Shown: positions 40,767 to 49,762 of the stretch, piece by piece
Layout: the number at the start of each line of letters is the position of its first letter
Numbering within the stretch: position 1 is the stretch's first letter
NCBI GenBank assembly: GCA_004556655.1
Contig: SFGF01000010.1
Coordinates: 1 to 60,357 of the forward strand
Direction: 5' to 3'
From: Lachnospiraceae bacterium
GTDB taxonomy: Bacteria > Bacillota > Clostridia > Lachnospirales > Lachnospiraceae
DNA: 60,357 bases
The notes under the pieces: generated by a model
Seen by the model: the letters and a program-made list of their open reading frames with translations, nothing else
The model's database searches: none
Told to the model about the DNA's origin: nothing
Position numbers and translations under genes: made by a program

Positions 40767-43217
40767 ATGTTTGAAGTTGTAAAAAGAGATGGAGAAATTG
40801 CTGAGTTTCAGCTTAGTAAAATAACAGAGGCAATCCGAAAGGCATTTGCGGCCAATGAGAAGAATTATACACAGGATATGTTGGAGATGCTTGGACTCCG
40901 TGTTACTGCTGATTTTCAGAATAAAATCAGCAATGATCAGATTACTGTGGAAGCGATTCAGGATAGTGTGGAAAATGTACTGATTCAGTGTGGTTATGCG
41001 GAAGTAGCAAAAGCATATATTCTTTACCGCAAGCAGAGAGAAAAAGTTCGTAATATGAAATCTACGATTCTCGATTATAAAGAAATTGTCAACAGCTATG
41101 TAAAGGTAGAGGATTGGCGGGTAAAAGAGAATTCAACGGTGACTTATTCTGTTGGAGGTCTTATTCTCAGCAATTCCGGTGCAGTTACAGCAAATTACTG
41201 GTTGTCAGAGATTTATGATGTGGAGATTGCAGATGCACACAGGAATGCAGATATCCATATTCATGATTTATCTATGCTGACCGGGTATTGTGCGGGATGG
41301 TCACTGAAACAGCTGATTAAAGAAGGATTAGGCGGTATAGAAGGGAAGATTACATCGGCTCCCGCAAAACATTTAAGTGTATTGTGTAATCAAATGGTCA
41401 ATTTCCTGGGAATCATGCAGAATGAATGGGCAGGAGCGCAGGCATTTTCCTCATTTGATACATATCTGGCTCCGTTTGTTAAAGCGGATCACCTGACTTA
41501 TCCGGAAGTGAAAAAGTGTATTGAATCTTTTATTTATGGGGTAAATACACCAAGCCGTTGGGGAACTCAGGCGCCATTTTCCAATATAACACTGGATTGG
41601 ACTGTGCCGGATGATCTGGCAGAACTTCCGGCCATTGTAGGCGGAACAGAGATGGATTTCAAATATAAAGACTGTAAAAAAGAGATGGATATGGTAAATA
41701 AGGCATTTATCGAGACAATGATCGAGGGAGATGCCAATGGACGTGGCTTTCAGTATCCGATTCCGACCTATTCCATTACAAAAGATTTTGACTGGTCAGA
41801 CACAGAGAATAACAGATTGTTGTTTGAGATGACATCCAAGTACGGTACTCCATATTTCTCCAATTATATCAACAGTGATATGAAGCCAAGTGATGTGCGG
41901 AGTATGTGCTGTCGTCTGCGCCTGGATCTGCGGGAACTGCGTAAGAAAACAGGCGGTTACTTTGGTTCTGGTGAAAGTACCGGTTCGGTAGGTGTTGTAA
42001 CCATCAATATGCCGAGAATAGCATATTTGTCCAAAGATGAGAAAGAATTTTTTGAACGTCTGGATCATATGATGGATCTGGCTGCGCGCTCACTGCATAT
42101 AAAGCGAGAAGTAATAAGCAAGTTGTTGGAGGAGGGCTTGTATCCTTATACAAAGCGGTATCTGGGCAATTTTAATAATCATTTTTCGACCATCGGTCTT
42201 GTGGGTATGAATGAAGCCGGATTAAATGCAAGATGGATAGGGGCTGATATGTCTGATCAGAGAACCCAGGAATTTTCTAAAAAAGTATTGATCCATATGA
42301 GAGAACGTCTCTCCGATTATCAGGAAGAGTACGGAGATTTGTATAATCTGGAAGCAACTCCGGCAGAATCCACAGCCTATCGTCTGGCAAAACATGACCG
42401 GAAGCGTTGGTCGGATATCATTACGGCAGGTCATGAGGGTGATACTCCGTACTATACCAACAGTTCTCATCTTCCGGTGGATTATACATCCGATATTTTT
42501 GATGCTCTGGATATTCAGGATGAACTGCAGACTTTGTATACTTCCGGTACTGTATTTCATGCTTTTCTGGGAGAAAAACTTCCTGACTGGAAGGCTGCAG
42601 CTACATTAGTAAGGAAAATTGCGGAGAATTACCGTCTGCCTTATTACACGCTTTCACCGACTTATTCAGTATGTAAAGATCACGGCTATATAGCAGGAGA
42701 GCATTTTACCTGTCCGACCTGTGGAAAGAAATCAGAGGTCTACAGCAGAATCACCGGTTATTATCGTCCGGTCCAAAACTGGAACGACGGAAAAGCACAG
42801 GAGTATAAGAATCGTACGGTCTATGATATTTTGAATTCAAAGGCTTCGGTATCAGACACGGTGAGTAAGAAAAAGGAAGAAAAAGCAGAAAAACAGCCGC
42901 AGGCATCAAGAACAGCCGCTGAGATGAAATCGCGTTCGTCAAAGACAGCAGTTGTAACTATGTCCAAAGATGATATTAAAATTCAACATCCGGAGACTGT
43001 GAAATATCTTTTCACTACAAGCACCTGTCCAAATTGTAAAATTGCCAAGGAGATGCTTGAGGGAGAAGACTATCAGGTGATTGATGCAGAGAAAAACCCG
43101 GAACTGGTATCCCGATATGGTATCATGCAGGCGCCCACGCTTGTGGTAATTCAGGGGGATCAGATGAAAAAATATGTGAATGCATCTAATATTCAGAAAT
43201 ACGTGGATGAGGAATAA
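40767..43217 (+). CDS. nrdD: anaerobic ribonucleoside-triphosphate reductase with C-terminal thioredoxin-like domain
   Basis: 816 residues, about 100 longer than usual. An N-terminal ATP-cone (about 1-90, VKRDGEIAEFQLSKITEAIRKAF) precedes the class III catalytic barrel. A zinc pair in FTCPTCGKKS (Cys649, Cys652) precedes the glycyl-radical loop RITGYYRPVQNWNDGKAQ with the radical Gly near 664. A Lys/Glu/Ala-rich linker (about 695-740) leads to a thioredoxin/glutaredoxin-like tail with CPNC (Cys754, Cys757) and a cis-Pro in MQAPTLVV. It makes dNTPs without oxygen; the activase gene nrdG is not next to it. Control by NrdR is suggested by the upstream boxes. Confidence 0.95.
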   Translation: MFEVVKRDGEIAEFQLSKITEAIRKAFAANEKNYTQDMLEMLGLRVTADFQNKISNDQITVEAIQDSVENVLIQCGYAEVAKAYILYRKQREKVRNMKSTILDYKEIVNSYVKVEDWRVKENSTVTYSVGGLILSNSGAVTANYWLSEIYDVEIADAHRNADIHIHDLSMLTGYCAGWSLKQLIKEGLGGIEGKITSAPAKHLSVLCNQMVNFLGIMQNEWAGAQAFSSFDTYLAPFVKADHLTYPEVKKCIESFIYGVNTPSRWGTQAPFSNITLDWTVPDDLAELPAIVGGTEMDFKYKDCKKEMDMVNKAFIETMIEGDANGRGFQYPIPTYSITKDFDWSDTENNRLLFEMTSKYGTPYFSNYINSDMKPSDVRSMCCRLRLDLRELRKKTGGYFGSGESTGSVGVVTINMPRIAYLSKDEKEFFERLDHMMDLAARSLHIKREVISKLLEEGLYPYTKRYLGNFNNHFSTIGLVGMNEAGLNARWIGADMSDQRTQEFSKKVLIHMRERLSDYQEEYGDLYNLEATPAESTAYRLAKHDRKRWSDIITAGHEGDTPYYTNSSHLPVDYTSDIFDALDIQDELQTLYTSGTVFHAFLGEKLPDWKAAATLVRKIAENYRLPYYTLSPTYSVCKDHGYIAGEHFTCPTCGKKSEVYSRITGYYRPVQNWNDGKAQEYKNRTVYDILNSKASVSDTVSKKKEEKAEKQPQASRTAAEMKSRSSKTAVVTMSKDDIKIQHPETVKYLFTTSTCPNCKIAKEMLEGEDYQVIDAEKNPELVSRYGIMQAPTLVVIQGDQMKKYVNASNIQKYVDEE

Positions 43218-43239
43218 AAAATTATACATTTTGTCACAA

Positions 43240-43275
43240 AAAAGGATTGCTCTGATTTACCAGAGCAATCCTTTT
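43240..43275. terminator. bidirectional terminator between nrdD and the choline-binding amidase
   Basis: AAAAGGATTGCTCTG, loop ATTTAC, CAGAGCAATCCTTTT. The genes converge here. Confidence 0.9.
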
Positions 43276-43302
43276 GAAGTATATATGACTAAAAAATGTT
43301 TT

Positions 43303-45618
43303 TCAGGCGATTAATGCACCGCTTGTATTGAAAATATATGTTTCTCCGTCTATGATTTGAGTTCCGGTCAGCATAGCACCTGAGTCATCGAGATAATACA
43401 GGTTGTCGTCGTCTTCCAACCACCCGGTGAGCATGGCGCCTGAACTGTCCATATAATACCAGATACCGTTGATTTTCTGCCACCCGGTAAGCATAGCACC
43501 GGAACCGTTCATAAAATACCAAGTACCGTTGATTTTCTGCCACCCGGTGAGCATGGCACCGGAACTGTTCATATAGTACCAGGTATCGTTGATTTCTTGC
43601 CACCCGGTGAGCATGGCACCGGAACTGTTCATATAATACCAGATACCGTTGACTTTCTGCCACCCGGTAAGCATAGCACCGGAAGCATCCAGGAAATACC
43701 AGTTATTATTCAGATGAAGCCATCCGGTGGCCATCGCACCGCTGGACGTCAAATAATATTTTTTGCCGTTGAGTTCCAGCCATCCGGTCTGCATGACTCC
43801 GTTGCTGTCCATGTAATACCAGGTGCCGTTGACCTTCTGCCACCCGGTAAGCATAGCACCGGAAGTATCCAGGAAATACCAGTTATTATTCAGATGAAGC
43901 CATCCGGTGGCCATCGCACCGCTGGACGTCAAATAATATTTTTTGCCGTTGAGCTCCAACCATCCGGTCTGCATGATTCCGCTGCTGTCCATGTAATACC
44001 AGGCGCCGTTGACCTTCTGCCATCCGGTAAGCATAGCACCGGAAGTATCCAGGAAATACCAGTTATTATTCAGATGAAGCCATCCAATCGCCATCGCACC
44101 GCTGGACGTCAAATAATATTTCTTGCCGTTGAGCTCCAGCCATCCGGTCTGCATGACTCCCTTGCTGTCCATATAATACCAGGTGCCGTTAACTTTCTGC
44201 CATCCGGTAGTCATTTTTCCGTTTGCATCGTAATAATACCATTTGTTATCAATATACTTCCATCCGGCTGAGGTGCTGGAAGAATGATCCAGGAAAGTAT
44301 GTCCTGCAACGCCGGTATTGTCGGTGGGTGGAGCGGAAGTGCCACTGGAAAGGTTCAGATAAGTGGCAATTCCTTTGGCATCAGCCTCGCCTATCTTTTT
44401 TAACATATTTTCGGAGTTCAGTTTTGATGCATCATTCCAGTTGTTGGCAAATCCATGTTCGATGATCACACCGGGAAGATTATTGATACGACAGTGTTTG
44501 ACAATCCCATAATAATCCGCATAAGAGCCGTCAGGATATTTTGCACCCTCTTTTGTTAGTTCTTCCTGAAAGCCCATATTTTTAAAACCAAGACCTGTTA
44601 GTTCGTTCAGAATGGATTGCGCCAGATCGAGGGAAGCCTGTGCAGCGTCGTGATGATAATCATGGCTGGCATCCAGTTTGGGAACCATAGCCAATACACC
44701 ACTTGCACTGGTGACGGTTTCTCCGGTTGCATTGACATGCTGGCTTACAAAAATATCAGCCTGTTTGTCAACTGCATAACGGACACGATTTTCAAGTGAA
44801 GGCTTCTCGTTCTGAGATACCTTTGTGGTGTAAACCGCAATATTGGCATAATTGGCTTCCAAAGCTTCTTTCGTGTAAGTGGTGATTTTATAATTGATAA
44901 TAGCTTCATCGATTACAAAATCGCCCCAGTTTCTATATGTACCTGTACCGGCACTTCCGTGTCCCGGATCCAGTACAATGACCTTTTTCTGGTTGCTCGC
45001 AGTTAATGATTCAACCTGATCCGAAGTCTGCAAAGAAAGGGTGGAAGCAACGGAAACAGCCAACTCTTGAGTGTCTATTTCATCGTTAAGTGTGGTGGTA
45101 ATTACACAATTATCAACAATTTCAGAATACTCTTCATCCAGAGAGAATGTGGCAGCAGCAGGTTCTGTGTTCAGTGCTTCTTCAAAATCTTCCTGATCCA
45201 GCTGGGTTCCGTTTTCCAATGGGAGAAGGCTGGTAGTATAATCTGTATCGTCGACAGAAAAATCAATTTTTTGAAAAGTCCTGCTTTCAGATGCAGGAAG
45301 TGAGAAAGAAATATAATTTTCAATAATCTGAAAAGCGGCTGTCTCTTCCTGTTCTCCGGACACTTCTGAAAAAAGCACAGCAGAATCAGGCGTGCAATCA
45401 GAATCCAGCTTGATCACTACGTTTTGTGTCAGTTGATCCTCAGACAGTTCTGCATACAAAAAAGCTGCCGGAATTTGTTCTGCACTGTCTGATAAAGACT
45501 CCTCCTGCTGAATTGCCTGTGAGCTACCTGTTATGGAAGCACTGACAGGCAATGAACACGATAAACTAAGCATACTGGCTAATGCCAGCGTCCATATTCG
45601 ATTGTATTTTCTATTCAT
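43303..45618 (-). CDS. secreted N-acetylmuramoyl-L-alanine amidase with choline-binding-type repeats
   Basis: 771 residues. A signal peptide (about 1-27, ending SLPVSA), an unassigned region (about 28-210), then an Amidase_3 domain (about 212-425) with VIVLDPGHGSAGTG, the Glu in FVIDEAIINY, VSQHVNA and IIEHGFANN. A short linker leads to 16 C-terminal CW-type repeats of about 20 residues (GWQKVNGTWYYMDSKGVMQT style) to the end. It would cut the muramic acid-L-Ala bond, the repeats holding it on wall teichoic acids or other polymers. It has its own promoter on the minus strand; a close AAAGGGG site precedes ATG 45618. Confidence 0.95.
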   Translation of the reverse strand: MNRKYNRIWTLALASMLSLSCSLPVSASITGSSQAIQQEESLSDSAEQIPAAFLYAELSEDQLTQNVVIKLDSDCTPDSAVLFSEVSGEQEETAAFQIIENYISFSLPASESRTFQKIDFSVDDTDYTTSLLPLENGTQLDQEDFEEALNTEPAAATFSLDEEYSEIVDNCVITTTLNDEIDTQELAVSVASTLSLQTSDQVESLTASNQKKVIVLDPGHGSAGTGTYRNWGDFVIDEAIINYKITTYTKEALEANYANIAVYTTKVSQNEKPSLENRVRYAVDKQADIFVSQHVNATGETVTSASGVLAMVPKLDASHDYHHDAAQASLDLAQSILNELTGLGFKNMGFQEELTKEGAKYPDGSYADYYGIVKHCRINNLPGVIIEHGFANNWNDASKLNSENMLKKIGEADAKGIATYLNLSSGTSAPPTDNTGVAGHTFLDHSSSTSAGWKYIDNKWYYYDANGKMTTGWQKVNGTWYYMDSKGVMQTGWLELNGKKYYLTSSGAMAIGWLHLNNNWYFLDTSGAMLTGWQKVNGAWYYMDSSGIMQTGWLELNGKKYYLTSSGAMATGWLHLNNNWYFLDTSGAMLTGWQKVNGTWYYMDSNGVMQTGWLELNGKKYYLTSSGAMATGWLHLNNNWYFLDASGAMLTGWQKVNGIWYYMNSSGAMLTGWQEINDTWYYMNSSGAMLTGWQKINGTWYFMNGSGAMLTGWQKINGIWYYMDSSGAMLTGWLEDDDNLYYLDDSGAMLTGTQIIDGETYIFNTSGALIA
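43650..44189 (-). repeat. three tandem near-identical 180-base units in the amidase gene
   Basis: Each 180-base unit encodes three consecutive wall-binding repeats (GWQKVNG..., GWLELNG..., GWLHLNN...). The three units differ by only a few bases, implying recent expansion or gene conversion. Single 60-base units at about 43470-43650 are also close to each other. Confidence 0.9.
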
Positions 45619-45663
45619 AATTCCCCTTTATAAATAATTCCTTTTGTAAATAGTTACTTAAAT

Positions 45664-45692
45664 ATTATACAATTGTAACAAATAAAATACAA
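45664..45692 (-). promoter_or_regulatory. promoter of the choline-binding amidase
   Basis: Minus strand: -35 TTGTAT (45687-45692), 17-base spacer, -10 TATAAT (45664-45669). Confidence 0.75.
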
Positions 45693-45744
45693 TCCTGTTT
45701 TTGCGATAATATATATTTTGTGTCATAAGAGAAGGAAAAAACAA

Positions 45745-45788
45745 AGACGGTAATTCATTTCAAATGTTTTTGGAATGGATTACCGTCT
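45745..45788 (-). terminator. argG terminator
   Basis: AGACGGTAAT/ATTACCGTCT closes a long stem directly after the argG stop; the minus-strand side continues TTTGTTTTTTCC. Confidence 0.85.
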
Positions 45789-45796
45789 AAAGGTAC

Positions 45797-47023
45797 TTAT
45801 TTGTTATTATTTTGAACTTCTGCCAGTTTCATTGCCCGAACTTTCAGAGGAAGTCCGAACAGAGTGATAAATCCACTTGCATCATTGTGGTCATACATAT
45901 CACCTGTTGTAAAGGATGCCAGAGATTCGTTATACAGGCTGTATGGGGAAGTGGTACCTGCCTTGATGATATTACCTTTATACAATTTGAATTTTACTTC
46001 ACCGGTCACATATTTCTGCGTGGATTCAACAAAAGCCTGGATTGCTTCACGAAGAGGAGTAAACCATTTTCCTTCGTATACGATTTGTGCAAACTGGCTG
46101 CCCAGTTTCTTTTTAGCTTCCATTGTTTCACGATCCAGGATCAACTCTTCAAGCTGCTCATGTGCTGCCATCAGAATGGTTCCTCCGGGAGTTTCATATA
46201 CCCCACGGGATTTCATACCAACGACACGATTTTCGACGATATCAATAATGCCGATGCCGTGTTTTCCGCCGAGAACATTCAGCTGTGTGATAATCTCAGA
46301 AACCTTCATTTCTTTTCCGTTGAGAGTTTTAGGAATACCGGCTTCAAAAGTCATAGTTACGTATTCTGCCTCGTCAGGTGCTTTCTCAGGAGTAACACCC
46401 ATAACGAGCATATGATCAAAGTTTGGCTCATTTGCGGGATCTTCCAGTTCCAGTCCTTCGTGACTGATATGCCATAAGTTGCTGTCACGGCTGTAGCTGT
46501 GGCTGTGATCAAAAGGAAGATCAATACCGTGCTGTTTACAATAATCAATTTCATCTTCACGGGACTGCATAGTCCATACATCTGTCATACGCCATGGAGC
46601 AATAATTTTCAGATCAGGAGCAAGTGCCTTGATAGCCAGTTCAAAACGAATCTGATCATTTCCCTTTCCGGTTGCACCGTGACAGATCGTAGTAGCGCCT
46701 TCTTTTCTTGCAATTTCAACCAGACGTTTTGCGATAACAGGACGTGCCATGGAAGTTCCCAGCAGATATTTATGTTCGTATACGGCACCAGCCTGCACAC
46801 ATGGCATTATAAAATCATCACAGAATTCATCGATGATATCTTCAATATATAATTTAGAAGCTCCTGAAAGTTTTGCTCTTTCATCCAGACCTTCCAGTTC
46901 TGCTCCTTGTCCACAGTTGATACAGCAGCAGATCACTTCATAGTCAAAGGTTTCTTTCAGCCACGGAATCAATGTTGTGGTGTCGAGACCGCCGGAATAC
47001 GCTAAAATAACTTTTTCTTTCAT
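45797..47023 (-). CDS. argG: argininosuccinate synthase
   Basis: 408 residues from ATG at 47023 (MKEKVILAYSGGLDTT) preceded by AGGAGG; the longer frame to 47098 crosses the ARG box and is rejected. The ATP-binding P-loop-like YSGGLDTTT, CHGATGKGNDQIRFE, SRDSNLWHISHEG and VGMKSRGVYETPGG are family blocks. It joins citrulline and aspartate using ATP. It is divergent from argCJBD, with ARG boxes in the 377-base gap; argH is not adjacent in this window. The terminator is just downstream. Confidence 0.97.
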   Translation of the reverse strand: MKEKVILAYSGGLDTTTLIPWLKETFDYEVICCCINCGQGAELEGLDERAKLSGASKLYIEDIIDEFCDDFIMPCVQAGAVYEHKYLLGTSMARPVIAKRLVEIARKEGATTICHGATGKGNDQIRFELAIKALAPDLKIIAPWRMTDVWTMQSREDEIDYCKQHGIDLPFDHSHSYSRDSNLWHISHEGLELEDPANEPNFDHMLVMGVTPEKAPDEAEYVTMTFEAGIPKTLNGKEMKVSEIITQLNVLGGKHGIGIIDIVENRVVGMKSRGVYETPGGTILMAAHEQLEELILDRETMEAKKKLGSQFAQIVYEGKWFTPLREAIQAFVESTQKYVTGEVKFKLYKGNIIKAGTTSPYSLYNESLASFTTGDMYDHNDASGFITLFGLPLKVRAMKLAEVQNNNK

Positions 47024-47083
47024 GATAATATGTTCCTCCTGATATAATAAGTTTGATATAGATGAAGGGAATAAAAAGAAAGA

Positions 47084-47097
47084 TGTATTTTTATTCA
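47084..47097. promoter_or_regulatory. ARG box (ArgR operator) on the argG side
   Basis: TGTATTTTTATTCA fits TGNATWWWWATNCA at all positions. It lies about 60 bases upstream of the argG start codon. Confidence 0.8.
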
Positions 47098-47148
47098 CCG
47101 ATATTCAAAAGAAAATACAATTTTAACAGGTGCTAATGAATATCACAT

Positions 47149-47246
47149 GGCATAATATACATCATATTACGGGAAAAAGCAATAGGCAAATGAAAAAAAA
47201 TAAAAAAACTTGCATAATATACAGCAATGATGTATAATTATGCAAG
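47149..47246. promoter_or_regulatory. ArgR operator cluster over the argC promoter
   Basis: TGTATAATTATGCA (47231-47244) is an exact ARG-box match; related half-matches CATAATATACA lie at 47151-47161 and 47213-47223. Sites at 47209-47246 form a near-palindrome covering the -35 and -10. The whole 47024-47400 gap is regulatory and holds no gene. Confidence 0.8.
47210..47238 (+). promoter_or_regulatory. argC promoter
   Basis: -35 TTGCAT (47210-47215), 17-base spacer, -10 TATAAT (47233-47238), both inside ARG-box sequence, so bound ArgR would block polymerase. Confidence 0.85.
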
Positions 47247-47400
47247 CCTGATAAATCGGAACAATAAAAATTTCTTTACTTTACTGTTTAGAGAGCGTAA
47301 AATAAGGAAACGATGTCGGATATTCCGTGTTTTTGTGGGAAAACCTCCGGGATGACAGAGAATCAGGATGATGTAATTACATATTATAAGGAGAGTAACC

Positions 47401-48441
47401 ATGATCAAAGTAGGAATTATTGGTGCTACAGGATACGCAGGATCCGAACTGGTAAGAATCCTTCTGGCACATAAAGAAGCAGAAATCGTATGGTATGGTT
47501 CTAGAAGCTATATCGATCAGAAATATGCATCTATTTATCAGAATTTTTTTCAGCTGGTAGATGCGAAATGTATGGATGATAATATGGCAGAACTGGCAAA
47601 GCAGGTGGATGTGATTTTTACTGCAACTCCCCAGGGACTGTGTGCTTCCTTAATGAATGAGGATATATTATCAAAAACAAAAGTAATTGATCTGAGTGCG
47701 GATTTCCGTATCAAAGATGTAAAAGTCTATGAAGAATGGTACAAGATTGAGCATAAATCTCCACAGTATATTGACGAAGCTGTTTATGGATTGTGTGAGA
47801 TCAATCGGGAAGACGTAAAAGGAGCCAGATTGGTGGCAAATCCAGGATGTTATACTACCTGTAGTATTCTTACCTGTTATCCGTTGGTAAAAGAAGGTCT
47901 GATTGATCCGGATACGATCATCATTGATGCAAAATCAGGAACTTCCGGAGCAGGAAGAGGAGCGAAGGTGGACAATCTTTTCTGCGAAGTCAATGAAAAT
48001 ATGAAAGCATACGGAGTGGCAACGCACCGTCATACACCGGAGATTGAAGAACAGCTGGGTTATGCTTGTGGTAAACAGATCAGGCTGAATTTTACGCCTC
48101 ATCTGGTTCCCATGAATCGAGGAATTCTGGCTACTGCTTATGCTGCTTTGACTAAGGAAGTGACTTATGAAGAAGTGAAAGCAGTTTATGATAAATATTA
48201 TGCAGAGGAAAAATTTGTCCGTGTCCTTGAAAAAGATGTATGCCCCCAGACAAAATGGGTGGAAGGAAGCAATTATGTAGATGTAAACTTTAAGATTGAT
48301 CCAAGAACCGGACGGATCATTATGATGGGTGCTATAGACAATCTGGTCAAAGGTGCAGCCGGGCAGGCGGTCCAGAATATGAATCTTATGTTTGGACTGA
48401 AAGAGAGTGAAGGGCTGGAACTGGTACCAATGTTCCCATAA
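47401..48441 (+). CDS. argC: N-acetyl-gamma-glutamyl-phosphate reductase
   Basis: 346 residues. It begins with the NADP-binding GIIGATGYAGSELVRIL, and the catalytic Cys is in NPGCYTTCSILTCYPL near residue 149; further blocks are DAKSGTSGAGRG and the His in ATHRHTPEIEEQ. It reduces N-acetylglutamyl-phosphate to the semialdehyde, the third step of ornithine synthesis. First gene of argCJBD behind the ARG-box promoter. The start ATG follows AAGGAGA. Confidence 0.97.
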   Translation: MIKVGIIGATGYAGSELVRILLAHKEAEIVWYGSRSYIDQKYASIYQNFFQLVDAKCMDDNMAELAKQVDVIFTATPQGLCASLMNEDILSKTKVIDLSADFRIKDVKVYEEWYKIEHKSPQYIDEAVYGLCEINREDVKGARLVANPGCYTTCSILTCYPLVKEGLIDPDTIIIDAKSGTSGAGRGAKVDNLFCEVNENMKAYGVATHRHTPEIEEQLGYACGKQIRLNFTPHLVPMNRGILATAYAALTKEVTYEEVKAVYDKYYAEEKFVRVLEKDVCPQTKWVEGSNYVDVNFKIDPRTGRIIMMGAIDNLVKGAAGQAVQNMNLMFGLKESEGLELVPMFP

Positions 48442-48474
48442 AGTTCTATTTGAAAATATGTGAGGAGAAAAAAT

Positions 48475-49698
48475 ATGAAAATAATAGATGGCGGTGTTAC
48501 CGCAGCAAAGGGATTTCTTGCAGCAGGCCTTGCGGCAGGAATTAAAAAAGGAAATACGAAAGATATGGCCATGGTGTACAGTGAAAAACCCTGTGTGGCA
48601 GCAGGAACATTTACTACCAATATTGTAAAAGCTGCCCCGGTAAAATGGGATCAGGATATTGTATACAATCATCCGACAGCCCAGGCAATTGTATGTAACA
48701 GCGGTGTGGCAAATGCCTGTACAGGAGAAGAAGGTCTTTCCTATTGTAAAGAGACAGCGAAAATTGCAGCAAAAGAACTGAATATTCCGGAGGATGCGGT
48801 TCTGGTAGCATCTACTGGTGTGATTGGAAAGCAGCTCCCGATGGATTTACTGGGGCAGGGGGTGAAAAAACTGGTTCCACTGCTTTCTCCTTCAAGAGAA
48901 GCAGGAGCTTTGGCAGCTCAGTCGATTATGACAACGGATACAGTGTCCAAAGAAGTGGCAGTATCACTGGAGATCGGGGGAAAAACAGTAACTCTGGGCG
49001 GAATGTGTAAAGGTTCCGGTATGATTCATCCGAATATGTGTACTATGCTTGGATTTGTGACAACAGATGCAGCCATTTCCAAAGAATTGCTGCAGAAAGC
49101 TCTGAGTGCAGTAGTAAAAGATACTTACAATATGGTATCTGTAGATGGAGATACTTCTACTAATGATACAGTTCTTTTACTTGCCAACGGTATGGCCGGT
49201 AATCAGGAAATTACAGAGGAAAACGAGGATTATCAGAAGTTTCTGGAAGCACTTCTGTATGTCAATACCTGTCTGGCAAAGAAAATTGCTTCTGATGGAG
49301 AAGGTGCAACTGCGCTGTTTGAAGTAAAAGTTATTGGAGCAGAAAGTAAAGAACAGGCAGTGATTCTGAGTAAATCTATCGTTACGTCCAATCTGACGAA
49401 AGCGGCTATTTACGGACACGATGCCAACTGGGGACGTATTTTATGTGCGATGGGCTATTCCGGAGCAATCTTTGATCCGGAAAAAGTAGATCTCTATTTT
49501 GAGAGTGCAGCAGGAAAGCTCAAAATCATAGAAAATGGTGTTGCTACCGATTATAGTGAGGAGACAGCGACTAAGATTTTATCGGAAAAAGAAGTGACGG
49601 CAATTGCCGATATCAAGATGGGTGAATCATCTGCTACTGCATGGGGATGTGATCTGACTCATGAATATGTAACAATCAATGCAGATTATCGCTCATAA
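48475..49698 (+). CDS. argJ: bifunctional glutamate N-acetyltransferase / ornithine acetyltransferase
   Basis: 407 residues from ATG 48475 (MKIIDGGVTAAKGFLAAG) with GAGGAG upstream. ArgJ cleaves itself before a Thr that becomes the catalytic nucleophile; here that is Thr190 in KGSGMIHPNMCTMLGFVTTDA, where the residue before it is Cys instead of the common Ala. The Thr itself and the C-terminal TAWGCDLTHEYVTINADYRS are conserved. It transfers acetyl from acetylornithine to glutamate, recycling the acetyl group. It follows argC by 33 bases. Confidence 0.96.
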   Translation: MKIIDGGVTAAKGFLAAGLAAGIKKGNTKDMAMVYSEKPCVAAGTFTTNIVKAAPVKWDQDIVYNHPTAQAIVCNSGVANACTGEEGLSYCKETAKIAAKELNIPEDAVLVASTGVIGKQLPMDLLGQGVKKLVPLLSPSREAGALAAQSIMTTDTVSKEVAVSLEIGGKTVTLGGMCKGSGMIHPNMCTMLGFVTTDAAISKELLQKALSAVVKDTYNMVSVDGDTSTNDTVLLLANGMAGNQEITEENEDYQKFLEALLYVNTCLAKKIASDGEGATALFEVKVIGAESKEQAVILSKSIVTSNLTKAAIYGHDANWGRILCAMGYSGAIFDPEKVDLYFESAAGKLKIIENGVATDYSEETATKILSEKEVTAIADIKMGESSATAWGCDLTHEYVTINADYRS

Positions 49699-49762
49699 AT
49701 GAATGCATGTGTGACAGCAGGCAGTGTCTGTAGAAATAACATGACAGGATGGAGGAGAAATG

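Noticed and set aside
43470..44200. Regular 60- and 180-base periodicity resembling a CRISPR array
   Set aside because: No unique spacers; the repeats encode in-frame wall-binding modules.
43597..44271. 224-residue open frame antisense to the choline-binding amidase
   Set aside because: It mirrors the repeat structure of the real gene in another frame, with no ribosome site.
47935..48672. 245-residue minus-strand frame across argC and argJ
   Set aside because: Shadow frame over two firmly identified genes.
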